A stretch of 64,000 bases of DNA, taken from the NCBI GenBank assembly GCA_934215475.1, contig CAKPZY010000005.1:9080-73079 (forward strand), read 5' to 3'. This DNA comes from an uncultured Ligilactobacillus sp. (GTDB lineage: Bacteria; Bacillota; Bacilli; Lactobacillales; Lactobacillaceae). Shown here piece by piece: positions 33,861 through 43,237 of the stretch; position 1 is the first letter of the stretch; every line of letters begins with the position of its first letter. Position numbers and translations under genes: made by a program. The notes beneath the pieces were generated by a model. It had not been told where the DNA came from. It was given only the letters and a program-made list of their open reading frames with translations, and did no database searches.

Positions 33861-34712
33861 ATGTCAATTCCTACGATCAGACTTAGAAATGGACTTGCTG
33901 TTCCTGCTATCGGGTTTGGCACGGCTGGTCTTCACGGGCCTGCCGGTATCGAAGCAATCGTCAGTGCTATCAATAGCGGTTATCGCTTGATCGATACAGC
34001 CTATAATTATGAAAATGAGGGTGTTGTTGGACAAGCTGTCCAGCGTTCAGACACTCCTCGTTCAAAGCTGCTGATTTCTTCCAAACTACCCGGACGTCAT
34101 CACAAATATCAGGAGGCAATCAACGCTATTCAGGAGTCCTTGTATCGTGCCAATCTAGATTATTATGATGTCTACCTCATCCATTGGCCCAATCCCAAAC
34201 GTGGTGAATATGTCGAAGCTTGGCAGGCTCTCTTGGATGCTAAACGCTTTGGCTTGATCCGTGCAGTTGGCGTGTCTAACTTTTTACCGGAACATTTGAA
34301 TAAATTACAAGAAGAAACTGGTGAAATGCCCGAATTGGATCAGGTCGAACTTCATCCGCTTTTCAGCCAGCCTGAACAGAGAAAATTTGACGAAGAAAAC
34401 AGTATTGTCACCGAAGCATGGAGTCCATTAGGCGGGAAGAGCAGTAAATTAAGTCAACCGATCCGTCAGTTGCCGGCAATCCAACAGCTCGCTAAAAAAT
34501 ATGCTAAAAATGGTGGCCAAATAATTTTACGCTGGGAATATCAGTTAGGGGTTTTGCCTCTGCCTTTATCACATAACCCGCAAAGGCAAGCCCAAAACCT
34601 GGATATCTTTGATTTTTCCCTTTCCGATGCAGAAATGCGGGAGATCAATGACTTAGATCAAGAAGATGCTCGGGTTTCTGCGCAAGACCCGCGGACACAT
34701 GAAGAGCTCTAA
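33861..34712 (+). CDS. Aldo/keto reductase
   Basis: A 283-residue AKR of the DkgA/2,5-diketogluconate reductase type: the catalytic tetrad Asp, Tyr, Lys, His is visible in LIDTAYNYENE, SSKLPG and YLIHWP. It reduces aldehydes or ketones with NADPH; the physiological substrate is unknown. GGAGG precedes ATG 33861. It follows the marR gene by 140 nt. Confidence 0.88.
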   Translation: MSIPTIRLRNGLAVPAIGFGTAGLHGPAGIEAIVSAINSGYRLIDTAYNYENEGVVGQAVQRSDTPRSKLLISSKLPGRHHKYQEAINAIQESLYRANLDYYDVYLIHWPNPKRGEYVEAWQALLDAKRFGLIRAVGVSNFLPEHLNKLQEETGEMPELDQVELHPLFSQPEQRKFDEENSIVTEAWSPLGGKSSKLSQPIRQLPAIQQLAKKYAKNGGQIILRWEYQLGVLPLPLSHNPQRQAQNLDIFDFSLSDAEMREINDLDQEDARVSAQDPRTHEEL

Positions 34713-34790
34713 AAGAAAAATTTCTTCATTTTTATAAATTTAGAAGTTCCTTTTGCAAAGTAGTTCCTATTTGAATTGTTTTGCTAACAA

Positions 34791-34844
34791 AAGAAGCCGA
34801 GGACAGTAAAACTGACGAGCTGTCCACGGCTTCTTTAGTTTTTT
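34791..34844. terminator. Bidirectional terminator
   Basis: AAGAAGCCG-GGACAG and CTGTCC-CGGCTTCTT form a long hairpin followed by TTTTTT, between the convergent aldo/keto reductase and MetE-like genes. Confidence 0.88.
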
Positions 34845-34876
34845 AACTTAACACTTCTCTACGGTTGTTAAGTCTG

Positions 34877-36010
34877 CTACTCTCCCCATACTTCTTGAGC
34901 TGTTTTTACGACTAGATGGATCTTATCCCATTGCTGCTGTTCTGTCAGTTTATTGCCTTCCTCAGTTGAAGCAAACCCGCATTGCGTGCTGAGAGCCAGG
35001 TTTTCTAAAGGAACATACTGACTGGCTTCCTTGATCCTTTTGAGCAACGTATCCTTTGCTTCCAAAGTCGGCTTCTTACTAGTTACCAAGCCTAACACAA
35101 CTTGTTTGCCTGCTGGCACCTTGGCTAAGGGTGCAAAATCACCTGAACGATCATCGTCGAATTCCAGATAAAATGCATCAACGTTTTCTTTCGCAAATAA
35201 ATGGTCAGCGACAGGAGCATATCCACCCTTCGCTGCCCAGGTTGAATGATAGTTCCCCCGACACACGTGTGTGCTTACTCGAAGGTCGTCTGGCAAATCA
35301 TCCAAAGCAGCGTTGTTTAATTTCAAGTAAGTATCTTGGAGCTCATTCAGGTCAAAGGAGCCATTTGTCATATCCTTCCAAAAATCATGATCCACCACCA
35401 TACCCCAGGTACAATCATCGATCTTCACGTCGCGACAACCAGCATCATACAAAGCTAAGATCAAATCGTGATAAGCCGCCCCAATATCACGGATCAGCTC
35501 ATCTTGAACTGGGTAAAATTTTTTAACTGCTGCAGCATTATCTTGTCCCCGAACTAATTCGGCATAGAACTGCGCCGGAGCAGGAATGCTTTGACGTGCT
35601 CTTACTCCTGGTTCATCTTTGACTAAATCGTATAAAAATTTATAAGCCTTCAAATCAGGATGCTCTGGGTCAAAAGCAATTTTCCCTACGACAGTCGCCG
35701 AATCGGCTCTTGTTTCTTCATCGTGGAAAAGATAGCCATGCTCCGGGACGGTGTGTTTGATCCCTGAAAATCCCCAAAATGTATCGAGGTGCCAATAACT
35801 GCGGCGAAATTCACCATCAGTAACGACTTTCAAACCAGCTTTGATCTCCTTTGACACCAGATCACGGATCTCATCGTCTTCGACAGCGGTTAACTGTTGC
35901 TGATCGATCTTACCCGCAGAAAAATCTGCTCGTGCCTGTTTTAATTGCTGTGGTCGTAAAAAACTGCCTACGATGTCATAATGTAACTTTGTCGCTGTTT
36001 TATTTGTCAT
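34877..36010 (-). CDS. MetE-like methyltransferase (cobalamin-independent methionine synthase C-terminal domain family)
   Basis: A 377-residue protein of the YxjG/YxjH group, related to the catalytic half of MetE. Zinc ligands are visible in STHVCRGNYH and STQCGF, and the N-terminal DIVGSFLRP block is typical. It lacks the N-terminal MetE domain, so it may methylate homocysteine from a donor other than methyl-tetrahydrofolate polyglutamate. ATG 36010 lies 9 nt after GGGAG. A methionine T-box immediately upstream confirms a methionine-supply role. Confidence 0.88.
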   Translation of the reverse strand: MTNKTATKLHYDIVGSFLRPQQLKQARADFSAGKIDQQQLTAVEDDEIRDLVSKEIKAGLKVVTDGEFRRSYWHLDTFWGFSGIKHTVPEHGYLFHDEETRADSATVVGKIAFDPEHPDLKAYKFLYDLVKDEPGVRARQSIPAPAQFYAELVRGQDNAAAVKKFYPVQDELIRDIGAAYHDLILALYDAGCRDVKIDDCTWGMVVDHDFWKDMTNGSFDLNELQDTYLKLNNAALDDLPDDLRVSTHVCRGNYHSTWAAKGGYAPVADHLFAKENVDAFYLEFDDDRSGDFAPLAKVPAGKQVVLGLVTSKKPTLEAKDTLLKRIKEASQYVPLENLALSTQCGFASTEEGNKLTEQQQWDKIHLVVKTAQEVWGE

Positions 36011-36013
36011 CAA

Positions 36014-36383
36014 CGATTGCTCCCTTTCCTGTGTTCCATTTTCCGACCGATTCTGCCTAATTTAATGAAGTAAATAAAAAACGCCCCTAGAAAACAACTC
36101 TCGTTATCTTCTAGGGACGTGTTATTTACAATTCACATTCACGCGGTACCACCCACTTGCGACATTATTTTCACAAATAATATCCTTATCGAGTACACAA
36201 TACTAGCTATACTCTTCCGCTCTAACAGGCGGACCCGCGACAAACTCACATCCAAGCTCATTTGCCGTTTGCACTCCAAGACCATCTTCGTTCACCTCGT
36301 CTGACTGCTTTACAGCTCCCACAGTTCTCTGCCACAGACTCTAGTCAACTACTCATCTCTTCTAAGCAAACTTTCATTAAATT
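36014..36383 (-). promoter_or_regulatory. Methionine T-box leader
   Basis: On the minus strand the T-box GTGGGTGGTACCGCG (about 36142-36156) is nearly consensus. The terminator pairs ACGTCCCTAGAA (36109-36120) with TTCTAGGGGCGT (36081-36092), followed by TTTTTT. Stem I ends with the specifier region GAAG-ATG-G, so the codon is AUG (Met), which matches the MetE-like gene. Confidence 0.92.
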
Positions 36384-36389
36384 GTTAGT

Positions 36390-36418
36390 ATCATAATGCA
36401 AATATTTTTGCTTGTCAA
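36390..36418 (-). promoter_or_regulatory. Promoter of the methionine T-box transcript
   Basis: TTGACA (36413-36418) and TATGAT (36390-36395) on the minus strand, exactly 17 nt apart. Confidence 0.85.
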
Positions 36419-36443
36419 GCACTGCTGTCATTTTACAAAAACA

Positions 36444-38108
36444 TCAGCTATTTTGTTTTATTAAAGCTTGTGCCATCTTTGCCAAGACTTGCGGTGCGTC
36501 CTTTTTTGCCATTTGTACTCTGACTAAAACTAACTTGTCGGTCGTATCTTGAGCCTGGTCCAAAGCAGCCAAAAGTTCGTTTTGCGTGGCAGCATGCAGG
36601 ACCAATGCCTCATTTTCGCCGGCCCCAAATAGTTGCGGCAGGTAATCATAATCAAGCAATGGAACATCATTATATGTTTCGTTCATTCCATGAATATAAC
36701 GCTCTACGGTGTACCCGTCATTTTCTATCAGTAGAATGATCGGATGAAGTTTTTCACGAAAAGCCAACCCAAATTCCTGAATAGTCATCTGCAGTGATCC
36801 TTCGCCGATCGATAAAACATTGCGACTGGTAAGATCAGCTAATTGACTCCCGAGCATAGCTGGAAAAGTGTAACCGATCGAGCCCCACAACGGCTGCCCA
36901 ATATACTTGCCATCTTTGGGCAGTGTTTGGGTAGTCAAGCCAAAATATGAGGTACCCTGTTCTGCAATCAAGGTCTGTCCCGGTTGCAAACTAGCCTCTA
37001 GCGCCTGATCATAAAATTTTTGGTTCAGCTTGTGATCACTTCCCGCTGGACGCGGACGCGGCTTTTCTCCATGATCTTCTGTGTGCGAATGCCGGTCCAG
37101 TTTCAATTGCCCTAGACGTTTGATCACTGAAGAAAAGTCATAATCTTCTGCATAGCCCTCGTCCTTGCCAAAAATAGAGGGCCCAGTAGATGTCAGAGAA
37201 ATGGTATCAGCTGGGGTAAAGCTTTGGGTAAATCCTCCGCTGACAGAATCTGTTATTTTAGCCCCCAACAAGAGCACCAAATCAGCCTGATCGACGATCT
37301 CTTTGGTATGCGCAGGAGTCAATTCTCCGTTATATGTTCCAATAAACTGAGGTGTTCCTTCAGACAAAACACCTTTTCCAAGACCATTATCAGTAAATGG
37401 CAAGTTATTATTTACGATGAAACTTTTAACTGCATTTGCCAAATTAAAACGACTGATCTCATGTCCGACCAGGACAACAGGATGTTTGGCAGACTTCAAG
37501 TTGGCACCGACTGTTTGCACTAAACTATCATTTGTTTTACCCTCCGCCGGGTTTGCAATTTCACTCGCCTGTTTAGCAAATTCAGGATCGACCGGGACAT
37601 CCGCCAGATCCAGCGGCAAAGTGAGGTAAGCCGGCTTTCTAGTTGCTATCAGAGCACGCGCCATCTTGTTGATCTCGTCGATCGCATTGTTTACATTTAA
37701 ATGATACACTGCAAAACCAAGTGCACGATGAGCCTTTTCAAACTTCAAGAAATCTCCATCGCCAAATGTATGGTGTACAAGTTTGTGATCTTTTTGAACT
37801 TTGGTTGTTGGTGTGCCGACGATCTCTAAGACCGGTACATGTTCAGCCATCGAACCGGCAAAACCATTTAGCGCACTCAGCTCTCCTACGCCAAAAGTCG
37901 TGACTAAAGCACCAAAACCATTTTTGCGAGCATAGCCATCCGTAATATAAGCTGCATTTAACTCGTTTGCATCCCCGACCCACCTCATATCACTACGAGC
38001 AGTGATGTGATCCAAGAATTGCAAGTTATAATCGCCCGGGACCCCGAATACTTTGTCCGTCCCTAAAGCATGTACGACATCGAGTAAGTAATCTCCAACA
38101 GTGTACAT
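36444..38108 (-). CDS. Thiamine-diphosphate-dependent 2-oxo acid decarboxylase
   Basis: A 554-residue enzyme of the pyruvate/indolepyruvate/branched-chain 2-oxo acid decarboxylase family. The ThDP-activating glutamate is in GDANELNAAYI (about residue 49); the cofactor-binding block reads GEGSLQMT...ENDGYTVE (about 430-465), with GEGS in place of the usual GDGS. It would convert 2-oxo acids from amino-acid transamination to aldehydes, as KdcA does in lactococci. Substrate choice among pyruvate, indolepyruvate and branched-chain acids cannot be read here. GGAGGCGAG precedes ATG 38108. Confidence 0.88.
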   Translation of the reverse strand: MYTVGDYLLDVVHALGTDKVFGVPGDYNLQFLDHITARSDMRWVGDANELNAAYITDGYARKNGFGALVTTFGVGELSALNGFAGSMAEHVPVLEIVGTPTTKVQKDHKLVHHTFGDGDFLKFEKAHRALGFAVYHLNVNNAIDEINKMARALIATRKPAYLTLPLDLADVPVDPEFAKQASEIANPAEGKTNDSLVQTVGANLKSAKHPVVLVGHEISRFNLANAVKSFIVNNNLPFTDNGLGKGVLSEGTPQFIGTYNGELTPAHTKEIVDQADLVLLLGAKITDSVSGGFTQSFTPADTISLTSTGPSIFGKDEGYAEDYDFSSVIKRLGQLKLDRHSHTEDHGEKPRPRPAGSDHKLNQKFYDQALEASLQPGQTLIAEQGTSYFGLTTQTLPKDGKYIGQPLWGSIGYTFPAMLGSQLADLTSRNVLSIGEGSLQMTIQEFGLAFREKLHPIILLIENDGYTVERYIHGMNETYNDVPLLDYDYLPQLFGAGENEALVLHAATQNELLAALDQAQDTTDKLVLVRVQMAKKDAPQVLAKMAQALIKQNS

Positions 38109-38413
38109 TTTCTCGCCTCCAAATTTCTATAACATGATACCCGAATTTAATTGTAGATGTATTTATGGCACTGCGCTAATAGTTAGCTTGTACAAAACTT
38201 ATCTTAGTCAGCTTTTTCTTAGCCCGGTATTTAGTGGAGCGTACCGAAAAAACTGACTGTCTTATGATGTTGCCTAATAAATTTACCTTAATAAGCCTAC
38301 TTCACGACCAAAATGAGGGCATGCTTTTAATGAAAAAATTACTAGTTCTTTTGCTCAGACGTCCGCTTGATTTTTTCCAAGCTGTTATCGATACGTCAAG
38401 CAACTTTCTTGGG
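38109..38413. other. Intergenic stretch between the decarboxylase and flavodoxin-like genes
   Basis: No intact gene. A short minus-strand frame (about 38348-38396) reads RIDNSLEKIKRTSEQKN before a stop and could be the end of a lost helical protein; the evidence is thin. Confidence 0.3.
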
Positions 38414-38449
38414 CAAAATAAAGCCCTGTATTCGAAAAGGAATACAGGG
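38414..38449 (-). terminator. Terminator of the flavodoxin-like gene
   Basis: CCCTGTATTC and GAATACAGGG form a perfect 10-bp hairpin on the minus strand, followed by CTTTATTTT. Confidence 0.8.
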
Positions 38450-38466
38450 AATACTTACAAAGCAAA

Positions 38467-38868
38467 TTATTTATTGGTCGCCCTCACAAAATCGGTAACT
38501 TCTTGTTGTTGTTTTTCATTCAAATCAGATTTAAGCTTCGGAGCAAAACCGTGCAAGAACAAGGATTCAGACCCAATCTTGACCCCACTCTTTTTTAAAG
38601 CTTTGGTAAACTCGGACTTAATTGAAAAAGCCCCTCCAGACGTCCCAAACATGAAGACCTCTCCTATATGCTTAGCATCCAACTGTTCTGCATATTCTTT
38701 GAGTTCTGAATACATTTTACCATGTATAGCTCCGCCTAAGTATAATTTGTCTACCTGCTCAGGGAGCGGTTCATCCAAGGATGCAGCAGCGACACCCAAC
38801 TGTTGTGCGATCAGTTTGCCGACTTTGGCAGTATTGCCGGACTTGGAACAATATCTTACAGCGATCAT
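38467..38868 (-). CDS. Flavodoxin-family protein
   Basis: A 133-residue flavodoxin-like protein. The FMN phosphate loop is in RYCSKSGNTAKVGKLIA at the N-terminus, and GTSGGAFSIKSEF near residue 75 is the isoalloxazine-side loop. It is probably an electron carrier; the partner is unknown. GAGGGAA precedes ATG 38868. Confidence 0.85.
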   Translation of the reverse strand: MIAVRYCSKSGNTAKVGKLIAQQLGVAAASLDEPLPEQVDKLYLGGAIHGKMYSELKEYAEQLDAKHIGEVFMFGTSGGAFSIKSEFTKALKKSGVKIGSESLFLHGFAPKLKSDLNEKQQQEVTDFVRATNK

Positions 38869-39153
38869 GCTAATTCCCTCTTTTTAAATAGTTATTTTTT
38901 ATATTTATCCAATGTCATTATACTATCGTGCAAATAAATGAATCAAATTTTACTATAAATCGTTCATTACTCAACTACACATTAAAAAATCAGTAGAAAT
39001 TTATCTTTCCCACAAACGATAAATTAGTATTCGCCTGTTTTTCGTTATGTAAATAAACATTCTTCGAGCAGACAATTCTAGTTGTTGTTTGTTTTATTAT
39101 TCGCGAGTTGTGCTATTCTAAACGTATTACATCAAAAAAGAAGGAAGATAAAA

Positions 39154-39969
39154 ATGGTCAACCAATTTCCTCAAGTATTGACTATCGCTGGATCTGATTG
39201 TGACGGCAGCGCTGGAATGCAAGCGGATATGAATACTTTTCAAAGGTGCAGTGTGTATGGAATGAGTGTGCTGACAGCCGCCGTGGCCGGAAATTCCTAC
39301 GGTATATTTGCCAGCCAGGCAATGCCTACTTCTTTTATAGGCAAACAATTTCAGGTCCTGAGCGATGATTTTAAAATCAGTGCGTGCAAAACCGGGATGT
39401 TAACAGACACAGCAACGATTGAAACAGTGGCTGAAAATTACCAAAAATATACTTTTGGACCTTTGGTGTTAGATCCCGTTATTATCACTAAGCATGGCAA
39501 TATGCTGCTCGAGGAGGATGCGTTTCAAACCTTAAAAAATAGACTTGTCCCCTTGGCGACTGTTTTGACACCTAACTATTATGAAGCAGTCAAGCTTACT
39601 GGAGTTAAAATCAAAACAAAGGGTGATGCTTTGAAAGCTGCTAAGCTTCTACAGCAAATGGGTGCCAAAAATATCATCGTTAAAGGGAAACATGATGATG
39701 TATCACAAAAGGAAGTGACAGATGTGGTGTTATTGGCTGACGGCACCTCTTTTACACTCAGTGAACCTTTTGTCAATACGACTCACGTCAATGGTACAGG
39801 CGACGTCTTGTCGGCATGCGTCGCGGCTGAAATAGCCAAGGGTAAAAAAGTCTCCAGTGCAATCAAACAGGCTAAAAAATTCGTAACAGCTGCTATCGCA
39901 CAACAAATCGATGTTGGACATAAATTTGGTCCTGTCAATCATCTGGCAGCCTATGATTTCAACAAATAG
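39154..39969 (+). CDS. Pyridoxine / hydroxymethylpyrimidine kinase (ThiD/PdxK type)
   Basis: A 271-residue ribokinase-fold vitamin kinase. TIAGSDCDGSAGMQADMNTF at the N-terminus and the NGTGDVLSACVAA catalytic block (about residue 210) define the ThiD/PdxK group, which phosphorylates HMP (thiamin) or pyridoxal/pyridoxine. The Cys in GSDCDG differs from the SGG of classic ThiD and is common in the pyridoxal-kinase subgroup, so PdxK is somewhat favoured. GAAGGAAG precedes ATG 39154; the frame extends to 39082 without a good site. Confidence 0.82.
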   Translation: MVNQFPQVLTIAGSDCDGSAGMQADMNTFQRCSVYGMSVLTAAVAGNSYGIFASQAMPTSFIGKQFQVLSDDFKISACKTGMLTDTATIETVAENYQKYTFGPLVLDPVIITKHGNMLLEEDAFQTLKNRLVPLATVLTPNYYEAVKLTGVKIKTKGDALKAAKLLQQMGAKNIIVKGKHDDVSQKEVTDVVLLADGTSFTLSEPFVNTTHVNGTGDVLSACVAAEIAKGKKVSSAIKQAKKFVTAAIAQQIDVGHKFGPVNHLAAYDFNK

Positions 39970-39986
39970 TGCATTCACTAAAGAGA

Positions 39987-40016
39987 CTGAGTACAACATG
40001 TGCTCAGCTTTTTTAT
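39987..40016 (+). terminator. Terminator of the vitamin kinase gene
   Basis: CTGAGTACA and TGTGCTCAG arms (one G-T pair), followed by TTTTTT. Confidence 0.8.
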
Positions 40017-40372
40017 TTGTAAGTGAAATGATATAATTAAACAGATATAGAAACGGCTAATATGGCAGCCAACAGCCGGGCATCCAAGGGCCAAAAACAA
40101 ATATTTAGTTCATAATTCAAAGACCAAAATATCTCTTTCAAGAACAGGGCCTGGGTCAATATCAGCGTGAATAAATTGTCAGTGAACATATTATATATAT
40201 TCTCCAAGAATAATAATTTTTGATTTTTTCTTATTATGTTCGCAGAACCATTGCTTTTCTAACAAATCCACTATATTAATAGTTCTGAAAGACGTGAATT
40301 GTTATGTGTTGCAAAACTTGTGACAATAACGATTAATTTTACCTTTTTTCATCATCAGAGGGAGTACTTATT
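40017..40372. other. Upstream region of the transpeptidase gene
   Basis: About 350 nt without a gene I can support. It is AT-rich toward the 3' end and contains a TATAAT-like element near 40032, probably too far from the next gene to be its only promoter. Confidence 0.4.
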
Positions 40373-42448
40373 TTGAAATTCTTTAAACCATCCAATTCAA
40401 AAGATGATTCGCCAAAAATCAATAAATCACCGATCCCCATCCGTCTGAATGTCTTATTCTTTATCACCTTTCTGATGTTCGCACTTTTGATCGGTCGGCT
40501 GGTCCAGTTGCAGATCATTCAAGGGAATCGTTTTCAAAGTGAGATCAACAGCGGAGACATCAAGACGGAAAACAGAAACGTTCAACGCGGAATGATTTAC
40601 GATTCTGCGGGCAAACCTTTAGTAGCTAACAATTCTGCCCGGGCGATCAGTTATTCTAAACCTCTGAATGTATACCCGGAAACGATGTATTCTGTAGCAA
40701 ACGACTTGATAAAATACGTTAGCATTGAGGATGAGCCGACTACTAAAACCATGTTAGCCAATTATTATTTGGCTAAACCTGCTAATGAAGATAGAGTCAA
40801 GAAACACATCCCTAATGCCCAAAATATCACGAGTGATAAAAAACTTAGTAATTTGGAAATACAATATGTTAAAAAACATGACCTGACTGCCAATATGACC
40901 GCTGAGCAAAAAAAAGCTGCTATTGTTTACACTAAAATGAACAACGCATACTCACTTTCAACGATTTATCTGAAGACTAAGGATGTCAGCGACAATGAAA
41001 TGGCACGCGTGGGAGAACATCAGTCTGATCTGCCCGGGATCAAGATCACGACAGACTGGACGAGAAGTTATCCTAACGGCGGATCGATCAAAAACGTTGC
41101 AGGAACAGTCACCTCTCAAAAACAAGGACTGCCAAGCGACAAGATCAATGAACTGCTAGCACAAGGTTATTCACGTGACGATAGTGTTGGTTCCAGTTAT
41201 ATTGAATCCCAATATGAAGATATTTTAAAGGGTACCAAACAGGCGATCAACGTCGAAACTCAAAACGGTAAGATCCTCAAAAAAACAGAACAGTATGGAG
41301 GAAAGGCTGGTGATGATATCCAGCTGACCATCAATTCCAAGTTTCAAAATGACGTCCAAAATATTGTTCAAAATGCTGTAAAAACCGGCGCTGGTGGTGG
41401 GAATCCTTTGATGACTGGCGGTTACGCTGTCGCGATGAACCCTTATACAGGCGGGATCTATGCCTTAGCCGGTGTCGACAGAGATAACAAAACCGGCAAG
41501 ATCACGACCGACTCACTTGGACCGATTAACCAGACATTGGTTATGGGCTCGGTTATCAAGGCTTCTCAAGTCATGGGCGGACTGCGCAGCGGGGTTATTA
41601 CCCCAACTGACAATGTTCAGACTGATATGCCGATCAAACTGGCCGGCACTGCTCCAAAGGCTTCGATTTTTAATAAGTCAGGTAATAATAACATGGTTCT
41701 TTCAGCCTCTGATGCGTTAGAGGTTTCGTCTAACTCATATATGATGCAGCTGACAATGAAGGAAGCTGGGTTCCATTATTCCCCAGGGGCAGGTTTAAAC
41801 ATGCCGACTTCAATTTTTGACAGATTGCGCTCTAACTTTAACCAGTACGGGCTGGGCGTAAAAACCGGGATAGATATTCCAGGTGAAGCCCCAGGCCTTA
41901 AGGGCGTCGCCTCGCAGGCCAATATCGGTAATGCACTGGACTTGTCTTTTGGTAACTACGATGCTTACACAACTTTGCAAGTAGCTCAATACATGGCAAC
42001 AGTCGCTAATGGCGGCTATCGGATGCAGCCGCACGTTTTGCAATCGGTGCGCGGCGAAGGTAAAGATGGAAAACTAGGCGAGGTCAAATATGAATTCCAG
42101 CCTAAAGTATTAAATGTCGTCGATGGGACTAGTGCGCAGTGGAACGTGATCCACGATGGCTTGTGGAAAGTCGTTCACGGTACCAACTCATGGCGGACGG
42201 GTTCCCGTTTGGCCGATCTGAAACCTGCCGTAGCAGCAAAATCCGGGACGGCTGAAACCGTCACGAACGGACAGGAGACCACGACTTTAAGTGCAGCAAG
42301 TTATGCCCCAACTAAAAATCCCAAGGTAGTGATCGCCGTTGCTTATCCTGGTTCAGGCTCAACTAATGAAGCATTTAATATGGAGTCTGTTAAGTCGATC
42401 TACCAGGCATTTTGGAAAGACGTCCAATCAAATGATGGTTTGAAATAG
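40373..42448 (+). CDS. Class B penicillin-binding protein (PBP2b type)
   Basis: A 691-residue peptidoglycan transpeptidase. One N-terminal membrane helix (about 25-47) anchors it; a dimerisation/pedestal domain follows; the transpeptidase domain carries SVIK (SxxK, about residue 394), SSN (SxN, about 452) and KSGT (KTG-like, about 625). It cross-links stem peptides during elongation or division. The D-Asp cross-bridge operon next door makes its substrate bridge. TTG 40373 has GAGGGAG 8 nt upstream. Confidence 0.92.
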   Translation: MKFFKPSNSKDDSPKINKSPIPIRLNVLFFITFLMFALLIGRLVQLQIIQGNRFQSEINSGDIKTENRNVQRGMIYDSAGKPLVANNSARAISYSKPLNVYPETMYSVANDLIKYVSIEDEPTTKTMLANYYLAKPANEDRVKKHIPNAQNITSDKKLSNLEIQYVKKHDLTANMTAEQKKAAIVYTKMNNAYSLSTIYLKTKDVSDNEMARVGEHQSDLPGIKITTDWTRSYPNGGSIKNVAGTVTSQKQGLPSDKINELLAQGYSRDDSVGSSYIESQYEDILKGTKQAINVETQNGKILKKTEQYGGKAGDDIQLTINSKFQNDVQNIVQNAVKTGAGGGNPLMTGGYAVAMNPYTGGIYALAGVDRDNKTGKITTDSLGPINQTLVMGSVIKASQVMGGLRSGVITPTDNVQTDMPIKLAGTAPKASIFNKSGNNNMVLSASDALEVSSNSYMMQLTMKEAGFHYSPGAGLNMPTSIFDRLRSNFNQYGLGVKTGIDIPGEAPGLKGVASQANIGNALDLSFGNYDAYTTLQVAQYMATVANGGYRMQPHVLQSVRGEGKDGKLGEVKYEFQPKVLNVVDGTSAQWNVIHDGLWKVVHGTNSWRTGSRLADLKPAVAAKSGTAETVTNGQETTTLSAASYAPTKNPKVVIAVAYPGSGSTNEAFNMESVKSIYQAFWKDVQSNDGLK

Positions 42449-42461
42449 AAATATTAACCAT

Positions 42462-42506
42462 AAAAGAGCACGATTGCCAACTTTTGCTTAGCAATCGTGC
42501 TCTTTT
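42462..42506. terminator. Bidirectional terminator
   Basis: AAAAGAGCACGATTGC and GCAATCGTGCTCTTTT form a 16-bp perfect hairpin between the convergent transpeptidase and racemase genes. Confidence 0.92.
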
Positions 42507-42509
42507 ATC

Positions 42510-43235
42510 TTATTTTACTTTAACTCCAGCTCTGATCTGCTGGGCTAACTCGATCGTTTTATCAACTAAAATCGACTGTGCGTCAGTAACCGGATGCTTT
42601 TTATAGGGTTCTCGGTCTTGCGCTAGAGAAAGCTCGGTACAACCTAAAACGACTGTATCGCAATTTTTTTCTTCAAACATCTGTCGCAAGATTTCATGAT
42701 ATAAAGTGCGGTCAACTTGATTTTTAGCTTTCACGTAGTCATAAATCAAGCGAGTAGTTTGTTCTTGAATCGCGGCGTCTGGCAAAACCAACTCATATCC
42801 GGCGGCTTTTATCTCAGTATCATAAATGTGATCATGCCTGGTCCCTTCCGTAGAGATCAACCCTACTCGCTTGGCCTTTGGCAGTGTTTGTCTGATCCAT
42901 CCCACTGCTTCTCTGGGCATGTGTAAAATCGGAATATCGGTAACTTTGGTAAATTCATCATAAAAATAGTGAGCTGTATTGCATGGCAAAGTGAAAAAGT
43001 CCGGTTTCAAAGCTGCCTGCTCGCGAAAGTCATCCAATAAAGGTTTGAGCGGATCAGGTTGACTATGATCTAAAATGTAGTTAGTCCGGTCAGGTACCGT
43101 GGCATGATTAACCAAGATATAGTTAAAATATTCTTGATCATTGGTGGCCGGTGTCCGCGCATTGAGTTGATGAATATAAGTTTCAGTCGCCGACGTGCCC
43201 ATTCCGCCAATAATCGTGAAAAAGTGTTTCATCAT
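42510..43235 (-). CDS. racD: Aspartate racemase
   Basis: A 241-residue Asp/Glu racemase with the two catalytic cysteines in LPCNTAH (about residue 83) and VLGCTELSL (about 197). It makes D-aspartate from L-aspartate for the peptidoglycan cross-bridge. The start is one of two adjacent ATGs (43235 or 43232) just after AAGGGGTGAG, which overlaps the end of the ligase gene upstream, so translation is coupled. It is the last gene of murE / ligase / racemase. Confidence 0.9.
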   Translation of the reverse strand: MMKHFFTIIGGMGTSATETYIHQLNARTPATNDQEYFNYILVNHATVPDRTNYILDHSQPDPLKPLLDDFREQAALKPDFFTLPCNTAHYFYDEFTKVTDIPILHMPREAVGWIRQTLPKAKRVGLISTEGTRHDHIYDTEIKAAGYELVLPDAAIQEQTTRLIYDYVKAKNQVDRTLYHEILRQMFEEKNCDTVVLGCTELSLAQDREPYKKHPVTDAQSILVDKTIELAQQIRAGVKVK

Positions 43236-43237
43236 GC

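Noticed and set aside
38234-38887. Long plus-strand frame opposite the flavodoxin-like gene
   Set aside because: Most of it is antisense to the flavodoxin gene, and it reads through that gene's terminator hairpin.
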